NCBI RefSeq assembly: GCF_910586915.1 | Contig: NZ_CAJULN010000012.1 | Coordinates: 1-64,000, forward strand | Source: an uncultured Bacteroides sp. | GTDB taxonomy: Bacteria; Bacteroidota; Bacteroidia; Bacteroidales; Bacteroidaceae | Reading direction: 5' to 3' | DNA: 64,000 bases | In this document: positions 34,570 to 43,700 of the stretch, in pieces | Position numbering within the stretch: the first letter of the stretch is position 1 | Layout: each line of letters opens with the position of its first letter | The notes under the pieces: model-generated | What the model saw: only the letters and a program-made list of their open reading frames with translations | The model's database searches: none | Told to the model about the DNA's origin: nothing | Program-made: the position numbers and the translations under genes

Positions 34570-35841
34570 ATGAAAGCAAATACTTTTAAAATATCATCCA
34601 TCCATTGGAGTATAATTACAGTTATTACCACAATAGTTTATTATAGTATATTCTCCCACGACTTCCAGTTGCAATGGGACGACCAATGGCAACTCATCAA
34701 CACAATGACAAGCAACGGAATCACGCTGGATAATCTGCAAACCATAACCACTACCATTTATAATGGGCAATATTCGCCTGCCAACCAATTATATTATACC
34801 CTGCTCTATCTCTGTTTTGGATACAACAGCAGTGCTTTCCACATCGGCAATTTACTGTTCCATATCCTAAATGCATTTTTAATATACACATTATCATATA
34901 CCCTCCTAAAAGAGACATTTTCCAGAAAAAAGACCTTGTTCATTTCCTTTCTTTCCGCACTATTATTCGCTGTTCATCCCGTGCAAGTAGAAACCGTATG
35001 CTGGATAAGTGCGTCTAAAATCGTACTCAGTACATTCTTTTATCTACTGGCACTAATAGCCTATACACAATATGTACGCAGCAGCCAATGGAAATACCTC
35101 TTATGCAGTGTATGCAGCGGTATCATTGCTATGGGATGCAAAGAGCAATCCGTAACGCTCATTTCGTGTATATTGCTATTCGACTGGATACTATTCAAAA
35201 GAAATATGCTCTCTTTGAATGTCTATCTCGAGAAAATATACTTTCTCATTCCCACTATTGCCTTTTTCATAGTCACACTTATAAGCAATCAGAATTCGGG
35301 AGAAGAAACTATCGGATATACCATTATAGAGAGATTCTTATTTTTCTGTTACTCATTATTCAAATACATCTTGATTAGTGCCATTCCGTTCAAACTATCC
35401 TACTTATATCCTTTCCCATTCCAGGTAGGAGAAGACATCGCCTTGTCACTATGGGTTTATCCGTTTATTATCTTATTCATCGGATATGTTATCTTCCTAA
35501 ATCGCAAGAACAGACTGATTATTTTCTGTACTTTATTCTTTCTGTTACATCTATTGCCTGTACTCCACATAATTCCACTTCCCCGTTATGTAATCACGGC
35601 AGACCGTTATCTATATCTACCCTATATAACATATGCAATCGGAATCTCCGCATTGTCCTATCATTTATACGAGCAGTATGGAAAACGAATATTATGCGTA
35701 GTATTATTATATCTTTCTTTTCTATGTTTTTACACGGCAAACTACGCACCAATATGGAAAAACTCAGATACTCTGAAAGAACATTTCAAGGGAGTGCTTC
35801 AAAAAAGAAAAACTCTCTCTATTATTAATCATAAAAATTAA
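34570..35841 (+). CDS. GT-C membrane glycosyltransferase, TMTC/protein O-mannosyltransferase-like, without TPRs
   Basis: A 423-residue protein with about ten transmembrane segments. Near the N-terminus, QWDDQWQ lies in the first luminal loop, where GT-C enzymes carry acidic catalytic residues. NSSAFHIGNLLFHILNAFLIY, LLFAVHPVQVETVCWISASK and the later ITADRYLYLPYI are hallmarks of the TMTC/DUF1736-type protein O-mannosyltransferase family. These proteins usually end in TPR repeats; this one stops at about residue 420 with no TPR. It begins the A+T-richer island, and the next gene starts 6 bp after its stop. That next gene encodes a Ser/Thr-rich secreted protein, a plausible substrate. Donor and acceptor are unknown. 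Confidence 0.75.
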   Translation: MKANTFKISSIHWSIITVITTIVYYSIFSHDFQLQWDDQWQLINTMTSNGITLDNLQTITTTIYNGQYSPANQLYYTLLYLCFGYNSSAFHIGNLLFHILNAFLIYTLSYTLLKETFSRKKTLFISFLSALLFAVHPVQVETVCWISASKIVLSTFFYLLALIAYTQYVRSSQWKYLLCSVCSGIIAMGCKEQSVTLISCILLFDWILFKRNMLSLNVYLEKIYFLIPTIAFFIVTLISNQNSGEETIGYTIIERFLFFCYSLFKYILISAIPFKLSYLYPFPFQVGEDIALSLWVYPFIILFIGYVIFLNRKNRLIIFCTLFFLLHLLPVLHIIPLPRYVITADRYLYLPYITYAIGISALSYHLYEQYGKRILCVVLLYLSFLCFYTANYAPIWKNSDTLKEHFKGVLQKRKTLSIINHKN

Positions 35842-35847
35842 AGTACT

Positions 35848-36315
35848 ATGAACAAAAAGAAAATTTTAATCGCAAGTGGAATGGCTTTATTAGTAGCCGG
35901 AACAATTTTAAACGTACACGATGCGTTGAATGAATTTGGTGTGTTGGATATTTCGTTGCATCCACAGGTTATGGCACAGACAGGACCTAATAGCGGATAT
36001 CGTACAGGAACAGGAAATCAAGCTGAAGAAAGAGTAAAATGTATTGTTTCTGAATCAACAGAAACAACTGGAGGAAGCTCTTCCACAAACACATCAACTG
36101 GAAGCCTTGGAGGAAATATAAATTGGGGAGTTGGTCCATGGGGTGGTAATATTACTGGAGAAATTACAAGTGGAAGTGGTTCATCAACAGGGTCAACAAG
36201 TAGTACTACCACAACTATTCATAAAGAATATTGGGGAACAAAATATTGGTGCAAACCTCCTGTAAATAATAAGCCAAGCACTTGTTATATTTTTGATCCT
36301 TGTAAACTTCCATGA
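35848..36315 (+). CDS. Small secreted Ser/Thr/Gly-rich protein with four cysteines (NVEALA-like leader)
   Basis: A 155-residue protein that I cannot assign firmly. A lysine-rich start and a hydrophobic core (about 6-21) are followed by an unusually long polar spacer before a signal-peptidase-like site VMA-Q (41-43/44). The general form (basic start, core, spacer, conserved alanine) resembles NVEALA-family peptides of Bacteroides, but the NVEALA word itself is absent. The mature part is rich in Ser, Thr and Gly, with runs such as SESTETTGGSSSTNTSTGS, and has four cysteines (one central, three in the last 25 residues). It is tightly coupled to the glycosyltransferase gene and precedes the propeller lipoproteins. 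Confidence 0.7.
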   Translation: MNKKKILIASGMALLVAGTILNVHDALNEFGVLDISLHPQVMAQTGPNSGYRTGTGNQAEERVKCIVSESTETTGGSSSTNTSTGSLGGNINWGVGPWGGNITGEITSGSGSSTGSTSSTTTTIHKEYWGTKYWCKPPVNNKPSTCYIFDPCKLP

Positions 36316-36327
36316 TATTAAAAATAA

Positions 36328-36358
36328 TAGACTGGTCTAAAACTTTTTGGCCAGTCTA
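36328..36358 (+). terminator. Hairpin between the small protein gene and the propeller genes
   Basis: TAGACTGG (36328-36335) pairs with CCAGTCTA (36351-36358). There is no clear T run after it, so it may be a weak terminator or an mRNA-processing or attenuation structure reducing expression of the downstream lipoproteins. Confidence 0.5.
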
Positions 36359-36375
36359 TACAAACAATCTACCTT

Positions 36376-37548
36376 ATGAAAAAAAATATATTGCTACTTT
36401 GTATTATCCTATTTTCAAGTATCGGATGCCAGCAAAAAAAAGTACATACTTCAACTATAGAAAGTGACTCTACAACTGTAGAAATCACGGTTAATCTTAA
36501 AGAGTATAAAGGAGTTCCATACGATAGTTTGATTGATAATATCTCTTTTGTACGGTTAGAAACAAACGACAACTGCTTGATAGGAGCTATTTCCCAAATT
36601 GTTTGTACAGATAGTTTATTATTCATTTCAGACAAAGATGTTAGTAAAAATATTTATTGTTTTAATCGTCAAGGAAAATTCTTGCGAAAATTTGGTTCAA
36701 TAGGACAAGGACCTGGAGAATACAGTGGATATTATTGTTATATCACGTTATCACCAGACAAAAATAATCTGGTAATTATGGATTGGGGGAAAATAATTTA
36801 TTTCGATTTTGAAGGAAATCTTACCAAAGAAATTATTTTAGATTCTAACTATGCTATATGCAATCTCGAATTTATAGATAACAATTCAATAGCAGGATTT
36901 GATTTATCAGGCAATCCGCAAATAAAAGAAAAACCTATGTTATCAATTTATGATAACAAAATGCACTCACAACAAAGTGCTTTCCCTACCATCAGCACCG
37001 ACAATTTTATACTATCTCCGACTAATCCTTTAAGAAAGTTCAACAATGAAGTATATTTTAATCTTCCCTACTCCGATACTTTTTATAGAGTTTACTCCGA
37101 TTATATATCGAAAGCATTTCATATCAATTTCATTGGGGGAGGTGCTCCACCAATAGAAGAAGGAATGGATTCAAAAGTTTACGCAGAACAATTAAATCAT
37201 GTAACCTATTGCGAAGATTTTACAATCTTAAAAGATGCTGCTGTATTCGAACTAAGAATACCAATAGGAACCGGTTCTCCATTCGTGGTGTATTCTTTTA
37301 AATCTAAAAAAACATACTGCTGCAACATGAACAGTAATAATTTATTATTCCACTTTCATAATATACCGCAAGCACGTGATAAAGAAAATACATTAGTAGT
37401 AGCAAATTCGGCTTTAAAACTTCTTGCTTTAAAACAAATCATGTATGAAAGCAATGCTGTGAGCGAGGAAGTTCTATCGCAACTATACGACGGATTGACA
37501 GAAGAGAGCAACCCTACCATATTTTTCTTCCATGTAAATGTAGACTAA
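36376..37548 (+). CDS. 6-bladed beta-propeller lipoprotein, copy 1
   Basis: A 390-residue lipoprotein (lipobox SSIGC, C18) of the Bacteroides 6-bladed beta-propeller family (DUF4934/DUF5128-like). Typical features: VPYDSLIDNISFVRLETND, repeated blade motifs (LFISDKDVSKNIYCFNRQGK) and FGSIGQGPGEYSG, which is the GxGPGEY signature. Such proteins often accompany small secreted peptides in Bacteroides; function unknown, probably binding. No acidic surface-export signal follows the cysteine (QQKK), so it may stay on the periplasmic side. It is nearly duplicated by the next gene and is A+T richer than core genes. Confidence 0.85.
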   Translation: MKKNILLLCIILFSSIGCQQKKVHTSTIESDSTTVEITVNLKEYKGVPYDSLIDNISFVRLETNDNCLIGAISQIVCTDSLLFISDKDVSKNIYCFNRQGKFLRKFGSIGQGPGEYSGYYCYITLSPDKNNLVIMDWGKIIYFDFEGNLTKEIILDSNYAICNLEFIDNNSIAGFDLSGNPQIKEKPMLSIYDNKMHSQQSAFPTISTDNFILSPTNPLRKFNNEVYFNLPYSDTFYRVYSDYISKAFHINFIGGGAPPIEEGMDSKVYAEQLNHVTYCEDFTILKDAAVFELRIPIGTGSPFVVYSFKSKKTYCCNMNSNNLLFHFHNIPQARDKENTLVVANSALKLLALKQIMYESNAVSEEVLSQLYDGLTEESNPTIFFFHVNVD

Positions 37549-37564
37549 AACAATACACGAACCC

Positions 37565-38737
37565 ATGAAAAAAGAGACATTATTATTTTGCATCATCCTA
37601 TTTTTAAGCATAGGATGCCAGCAAAGAAAAGTATATACATCAAACATAGAAAGCGACTCTACTACAGTAGAAATTACTGTCAATTTAGAGAACTATCAAG
37701 GAGTTCCATACGATAGTTTAATTGACGATATTTCTTTTGTACGGTTAGAAACAAACGATGACTGCCTGATAGGAGCAATTTCGCAAATTATTTGTACAGA
37801 TAGTCTGATGTTCATTTCAGACAGAGATGTTAGTAAAAGCATCTATTGCTTTGACCGTCAAGGAAAATTCTTACGCAAATTAGGTGCTGTAGGACAAGGA
37901 CCTGGAGAATACAGTGGATATTACTGTTACATAACCTTGTCACCTGACAAAAAGAATCTGATAATTATGGATTGGGGAAAATTGCTCTATTTCGATTTTA
38001 AAGGAAATCTCCTTAAAGAAATTACATTAGATTCCAGCCACGCCATACGCAATCTTGAATTTATCGACAATAACTTAATGGCAGGATTTGAATTTTACGG
38101 TAATACAAGCGTAAAATCCAAACCCATGTTATCGGTTTATGATACGCAACTCAACCTCGAACATTGTGCTTTTCCGACAATCAGTACCGACAATTTTGTA
38201 TTATCCCCGATGAATCCTTTGAGAAAATTCGATAATGAAGTATATTTTAACCTGCCCTATTCTGATACTTTTTATAAAGTATCCTCCAACCACGTATCGA
38301 AGGCGTTTCATATCAATTTCATTAAGGGAGGAGGCGCTCCGCCTATAGAAGAAGGAATAGACGACAGAGTATATGCAGAGCAACTGTATAAAACCATCTA
38401 CTGCGAAGATTTTATCATATTAAAAGATGTTGCTGTATTTCAACTAAGTATGCCAAACGGAGGTTACCCCATTGTTGCATATTCTTTCAAATCAAAAAAA
38501 ACGTATTATGGAAATTTAAACTGTCACAATCCTTTATTCTGCTTATATAAAGTACCTCTCACACGAGACAAAGAAAATACATTAGTGACAGCAAATTCGG
38601 CTTTGAGTATGCTCAAATTAAAACAACGGTTGTATGAAAGCAATGCCGTAAACGAGGAAATTCTATCGCAACTATACGACGGATTGACAGAAGAGAGTAA
38701 CCCTACCATATTTTTCTTTCATGTAAATGTAGACTAA
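37565..38737 (+). CDS. 6-bladed beta-propeller lipoprotein, copy 2
   Basis: Also 390 residues, with the lipobox LSIGC (C18) and the same domain, colinear over the whole length with copy 1 (roughly three quarters identical by eye). Both end in the same residues YDGLTEESNPTIFFFHVNVD. The differences are concentrated in middle blades (for example the region after NLEFIDN and around the APPIEEG loop), which would be expected if the two copies bind different ligands. The spacing from copy 1 is 16 bp and the next gene starts 1 bp after its stop, so all are one transcript. Either copy could be a decoy or paralogue for a second small peptide elsewhere. Confidence 0.85.
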   Translation: MKKETLLFCIILFLSIGCQQRKVYTSNIESDSTTVEITVNLENYQGVPYDSLIDDISFVRLETNDDCLIGAISQIICTDSLMFISDRDVSKSIYCFDRQGKFLRKLGAVGQGPGEYSGYYCYITLSPDKKNLIIMDWGKLLYFDFKGNLLKEITLDSSHAIRNLEFIDNNLMAGFEFYGNTSVKSKPMLSVYDTQLNLEHCAFPTISTDNFVLSPMNPLRKFDNEVYFNLPYSDTFYKVSSNHVSKAFHINFIKGGGAPPIEEGIDDRVYAEQLYKTIYCEDFIILKDVAVFQLSMPNGGYPIVAYSFKSKKTYYGNLNCHNPLFCLYKVPLTRDKENTLVTANSALSMLKLKQRLYESNAVNEEILSQLYDGLTEESNPTIFFFHVNVD

Positions 38738-38738
38738 A

Positions 38739-39362
38739 ATGAATCGGTATATTAAAATGATAATAAGTATCTCTTTCCTTTCTCTTATCATAACCAATTA
38801 TCTTGTAGTAAATAAGTTGCGTACATACAAGAAAGAGTTGATAGAAGAAAAAGGAAAGTTGTATGCAACAAGTGAACTGGAGCACACATATTGGGTTAAC
38901 TTCTTGCAAGGGATACATACGGATGGAACTAAATTCGACAATGTGAAACTTGCCTCCAAAGAACAACCGCCAATTGCATTGGAAGAATATATGAAAGACA
39001 TACCTTACGTCTTATTGGTTAGAATCAGCGATATGCACTGCAACGACTGTGTCACTTCCATTATGTCAAAACTCAACCGATTATCGTCGGAACTAAATCT
39101 GACAGCAAATACACTCGTATTGGCAAGCTACCAAAATCCGGTTGCACTCAAATCGGTTCGCAACCTTGCACCCGCGCTTAAGACTTGTTCGGTCAATAGT
39201 ACGGATATATCATTTCCATTGGAAGAAGCCAATTTCCCTTATTGCCTTGTACTGACAAAAGATATGACTGTGCTGCACTCATTCACTCCCAACAAAGCAG
39301 TACACCACTTAACGGATTCCTATCTCAAAAATATAAGTCAACGCTATTTTCAAACTAATTAA
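38739..39362 (+). CDS. Membrane-anchored thioredoxin-like CxxC protein
   Basis: A 207-residue protein with an N-terminal transmembrane helix (about 6-25) and a periplasmic domain. A thioredoxin-like strand-CxxC-helix pattern is visible at VLLVRISDMHCNDCVTSI (C101, C104), and the following strand TLVLASYQ and a later FPYCLVLTKDMTV fit a Trx/redoxin fold, although the cis-proline loop is not obvious. It may oxidise, isomerise or reduce cysteines; the neighbouring small protein has four. It starts 1 bp after the second propeller gene, so translation is coupled. Named by resemblance only. Confidence 0.65.
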   Translation: MNRYIKMIISISFLSLIITNYLVVNKLRTYKKELIEEKGKLYATSELEHTYWVNFLQGIHTDGTKFDNVKLASKEQPPIALEEYMKDIPYVLLVRISDMHCNDCVTSIMSKLNRLSSELNLTANTLVLASYQNPVALKSVRNLAPALKTCSVNSTDISFPLEEANFPYCLVLTKDMTVLHSFTPNKAVHHLTDSYLKNISQRYFQTN

Positions 39363-39375
39363 AAACAACAAACTT

Positions 39376-39831
39376 ATGAAAACAAGAATTTTACTAATGT
39401 GCTTATTCAGCATGGTTTTAAGTACAACTTATGCTCAAATCGACACTCGGCAACGCAATGTTATCAAAACTAAGATTACAACCGTAGATGATATTTCGCA
39501 TATCCAGTCAAAGGAATTGAAAAGTATATGGAAACCTTCGTATATCCATGTCATAGCAATCAACAAAAAAGCATCTCTCAAAGACTTTATCCGCTTGAAC
39601 AAATACCTGACAGAAGCTCCCCTGCTGTATAACCCACAGAATACATTAATTATCTGTGAAGAAAAAATGGTGGAATGGGTGAAAGAAGTAGCCACCGGCT
39701 ATGACATATTTCCACTGCACACGATGAACCTCTCCAACGAGATGATTATCGAAGGAACAATGGTGCCGCTAACTTCCAAAGACAATACCCCGGATTATGA
39801 TTTCAAATTCACCAAAGAAAAGAACATCTAA
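39376..39831 (+). CDS. Small exported protein of unknown function
   Basis: A 151-residue protein with a clear signal peptide (cleavage probably after TTYA, residue 20). I do not recognise the mature domain. It has alternating helices and strands (IWKPSYIHVIAINKKASLKDFIRLNKYL) and one cysteine, and may be a short alpha/beta fold, perhaps a degenerate redoxin or peptidase-inhibitor-like domain. The gene overlaps the signal peptidase gene by 35 bp, tying their expression. Its place between the thiol protein and the signal peptidase suggests a chaperone or accessory role for the exported peptide. Confidence 0.6.
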   Translation: MKTRILLMCLFSMVLSTTYAQIDTRQRNVIKTKITTVDDISHIQSKELKSIWKPSYIHVIAINKKASLKDFIRLNKYLTEAPLLYNPQNTLIICEEKMVEWVKEVATGYDIFPLHTMNLSNEMIIEGTMVPLTSKDNTPDYDFKFTKEKNI

Positions 39832-40453
39832 CTTTCAAAGGACTGTCAAGTGGATAGGTATATTATTCGGCGGGTTGCTTTTTTTAAAAGTATTCATCGG
39901 AGAATGGGTATATATCTCCTCCGATAGTATGCTTCCTACCCTACGCACCGGAAACTTAGTATGGAACTCCAAACTAACCTACGGTGCACTCATGCCGCAA
40001 CGCATGAAAGAAACACCTATACTGAATCTGCTCTGCCTGGTTCCAACCATCGCCCAAAAAGACAAACAACGGAATTGGGGCAACCATCGTATGTGGGGAT
40101 ATTCTTCCCCACAACGCATGGATGTGATTATCTTTAAATGGGCAAACGATGATTCGCCATTATATATAAAACGCATCATCGGAATGCCCAAAGACACTGT
40201 CCTGATTGCCAACGGAAAAGTGTACATCAACCACGACCCCATCGAAGAAAAAGGAAAAAGAATCACTTCGTATGACAACTACGGGCCTTTCATCATAGAT
40301 GACGACTGCTATTTCGTAATGGGGGATTTCAGACTAAATTCGTTGGATAGCAGACATAAGGGAGTGGTACCCTTTCACTGCATTGCGGGAAAAGCGACAT
40401 ACAAGCTATGGAATTTCAAAGAAAACTCGTCTCTATTCACTGCGATTGAATAA
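39797..40453 (+). CDS. Signal peptidase I, island-specific
   Basis: A 218-residue type I signal peptidase with one N-terminal transmembrane helix (about 18-36). The catalytic serine is in SSDSMLPTL (S44) and the general-base lysine is K125 in YIKRIIGMPKDTV. Box E reads GDFRLNSLDSR, with F where most have N. It is shorter than the housekeeping Bacteroides enzymes and lies last in the island operon, with its start inside the preceding gene (35-bp overlap). The context suggests it processes the island's small secreted protein, whose cleavage site lies unusually far from the hydrophobic core. A strong terminator follows. Confidence 0.88.
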   Translation: MISNSPKKRTSNFQRTVKWIGILFGGLLFLKVFIGEWVYISSDSMLPTLRTGNLVWNSKLTYGALMPQRMKETPILNLLCLVPTIAQKDKQRNWGNHRMWGYSSPQRMDVIIFKWANDDSPLYIKRIIGMPKDTVLIANGKVYINHDPIEEKGKRITSYDNYGPFIIDDDCYFVMGDFRLNSLDSRHKGVVPFHCIAGKATYKLWNFKENSSLFTAIE

Positions 40454-40470
40454 CGGACAACTGCACACAA

Positions 40471-40503
40471 AAAAGCCTCTTCTCACGAAGAGGGCTTTTC
40501 AAG
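40471..40503 (+). terminator. Terminator after the signal peptidase
   Basis: AAAAGCCTCTTC (40471-40482) pairs with GAAGAGGGCTTTT (40487-40499) with a one-base bulge and a short loop. Confidence 0.85.
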
Positions 40504-40571
40504 TTTACTTATTCCCCATTTTTTTCATACTCAAATACAAGTGATACAAACAAAGAATAGTAAACGTTAAG

Positions 40572-40642
40572 ATGAAAAAAAGGGAAGTCTCACGACTTCC
40601 ACAATTCTTCTAACCTTAAATCTAAATCTCTATGAAAAAAAC
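40572..40642 (-). ncRNA. Candidate small RNA on the minus strand
   Basis: In the 281-bp gap after the signal peptidase, the minus strand has TATATTTG (40656-40649), a TAnnTTTG element. About 40 nt later comes a hairpin (GGAAGTC/GACTTCC, 40600-40583) followed by seven Ts. The predicted RNA is about 70 nt. The hairpin also could terminate the helicase transcript, whose stop is 135 bp upstream on the same strand. No known family was assigned. Confidence 0.45.
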
Positions 40643-40734
40643 GTGTTGCAAATATAGGCGTTTGTTCATTATAGAGGTGTTAATGAATTGCATAAAGAGA
40701 GAATAAAAACTAACGTCTGCAAAAATTAGCGAAT

Positions 40735-43700
40735 TTACTCTTTACTCTCTATTAATTTTAATAAACTCCGGTAAAGCGGGTCGGCATTCAAGAACTCGGG
40801 GACACCGGTCACAAACATCTGCTTCCGCGCACGGGTAAGAGCTACGTTCAGTTTGCGGTCTATCAACACACCGTCTTCCTCGGTTAAATTAGATACAAAT
40901 TTCAACTGATAATAACTGTTGATGCAGCAGGAATAAATAATCACGTCCCGTTCGCTGCCCTGAAAACGTTCGACTGTATCCACCAGTATCCGACTGAGAG
41001 CCGGGATGCCCAATGTTTCTATCTCTCTTTTGATAAGAGCTATCTGGCTCCGGTAAGGAGTTATAATTCCCAATGTACGAGACTCATCAAAGTCCGACCG
41101 GTTACTCTCGTAAACCTGAGCGGCAAGTCGGGCAACAATCCGGGCTTCCGAAGAGTTTATTTTGACAGATGTTCCTTTCTGCTCCGGAACGGAAGGATAA
41201 AAGGCTACGCGCGAAACAGCTCCGAAATCTTCCAACTGATGAGGCAGGCCGACGGGAAGCAGACGTCCGCCATAGAAAGCACGGTTGGCAAACAAAGCCA
41301 CTTCAGGATGCATACGCCCCTGGCGGCAAAGCATATCGAACGAGCGGCTATCGCCCGAAGAGCAACTCCGGTAAAGGCGCTCGAACAAAGAATCTTTCAG
41401 ATTTGCCAGCCCGACAGACAGCAATGCTTCGTCATAAACTGCCGACTGCTCCGTGTTTTGAAGCACAACGGCAGGAAGTTGTTTATGGTCGCCAATCAGA
41501 ATAAACTTATCAATGGCGTTACGGCTTTCTTTGTCGCGAGCACAAAGAATACCCAATAACTGAGGTTCAAGTATCTGCGTAGCCTCATCGACAATAGCCA
41601 CATTGAAATGTTTCAAGCGGAAAAGTTCAGGTTTGCCGGAAACGGCAGCAACCGTTCCCACGATAATGCGGCAGTTTCGGATACGCTCGTAAACTTCCGA
41701 ACGGCGGTTGCAGGAGGCCAGTTCGTTTTCTATCAGATGGTCACGGTAGTGCTCGTCGCATGGCAATTCGCTCCCGACACGGATAAAATCGACAACCGGA
41801 CGGATAGCAATGAGCGATTTGCATATTTCATCGACGGCACGGTTGGTATATGAGAGCAGCAGTATTTGGGTATCTCCATCGGCATGGAAAGTTTCCACCA
41901 TCTTCTTCAAGGCACAGGAAGTCTTGCCCGTTCCCGGAGGGCCGATAAGGAGAAAATAATCCCGGGCCGCTTTGGCCTTCAATGCAACACGGACAAAGTC
42001 GTCTTTCGCTTGAGAGATTAAAGCGTCCAACGATTCGTCGAACTTGGGCGGACGTTGTGACAGTAGCAGGTCACGGCGGTCTTGCGTAGCCGACAGATAA
42101 GCGTACAATCCCTGAAACATAGAACGGAAGGTGGTATCCATCGTATCGTGTTCGATGGCATAAAGGCTTTCGTCGGGAAGCACGGAAGGATTCTGTTGCG
42201 TAGAACGCAGACGGACACAGATTTCGTGGTCTGTCAGATATTCGATGTTGCCTTTGAACACCATTTTGTTGGTTACATTATCCGTATCACTGTTGCGTTC
42301 ATACAGAATGACGGCATCGCCCTGGCGGAAGTTGGGAAGTACATCATACCCGTCGGCCTTGCTGCTTGCAGCTACCTCTTCCACCTGAAGAGCCGGAGAG
42401 GCAACAGAGTGCAGCGAAGGTTGCGAAAGCGAAGAAGTGAGCGAACGGCTCAACAGCAGATGAGCTTTATGCTCGTCGGCCGCATGGTTCTCTTTGATGC
42501 GCAAATCGTAGATTATTTCGCCGGCTTCGCACTTTTCGTCCAATGTAGAAAGCCACAACGAAGCGGCTCCGGTACGTCCTTCGTAGTCCACGTCGCCCGA
42601 TTTGGAGGTATAAAGCTCTTTGGTCAGGAAATTATATACGGCATGGAAATATTTTTTCTCCAACGGCGAAAGCGCTTTCAGTTTCTTCTGAAAGCTGTCG
42701 ATGGGCGGGCGCAGATAAGTCTCCCAAAAACGTCCCTGCAACCCCCGTTCGTTCAAGGTGGCAGCGTTGATTTCCTCCAGTTTGCGTTCGGTGTATTCCA
42801 GGCTGTTGTGCAGTTGGATACCATATTCGTTGGCTACAATCCTGTTGCGCAGGTCGATTACCCGGCGCACCATTGCCCACGAAGGACGCGACGGATAAAG
42901 AAGCGGATAACGGGTATAGAACAGATAGGCTTTCACTTTCCGGTGGTCCATTCCCATAGAGTATTGTAGAACGGCCTGGTAGAGAAGCATCTGTACTTTG
43001 TTGTTCTCTTTGGGTTCAACCTTGCCACGGATGGCGTACTCGTCGGCTTTGCCCGATTTCATTTCGATAAAGGAAGACATATCCCGTTGCATATAGTCGA
43101 GGCGCCCCTGGAGTCCGAGTGCCTCGCAAATATAAGAAGGTTCGAGCACCGCGTCTGTCTTGTCGAGTTCATATCCGGCGGCGTGGAAGGTATCGTTCAC
43201 CGTTTGGCGGATATGTTCGAAGTGCAGTTTGCAATCGTCGAAGAATTGGCGTTCTTTCTCCTTGTCCTGCAGGTCGGGGCAGGCTGCCAACTCGATAGGA
43301 TACCGCCGGAAGGCTTTCTGCATACACGTACGGTAATCGACCTCTTCGTCCTGTGCATGAATCCACTCGTCGAGAAAAAGATTGGCTATATTTCCCAACA
43401 GCAAGGGACGTGTATTCTCTATGGGCTGAAGACGAGACAGGTAATAATTCGCCGGATGGTGTCCGTAGTCGCGGAAGCACTCGGCAAGCGAACTGATATC
43501 AATCAGATAATCGGGTTCGAGAACGATGAACGAGGGAGTAAGCACTCCCGAACTGTCGATGTTCACATCCAACAAGTTCAGTTGGGCGTGCCGCCAAAGC
43601 AGTTTACAGGTTTCGGTAAATTCTTCATTAATCTGAGGGATATTGTAGCGGACAAGCCGGAGCGTCTCCGAAACTTCATCCAACGGAGTGACATAAAGAT

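Noticed and set aside
40634..40708. Short plus-strand peptide starting ATGAAAAAAACG
   Set aside because: Only 24 codons; it overlaps the opposite-strand promoter and candidate small RNA, and there is no ribosome-binding evidence.
42082..42969. 295-codon plus-strand reading inside the nuclease-helicase gene
   Set aside because: Antisense to an intact 1145-residue gene and has no recognisable fold.
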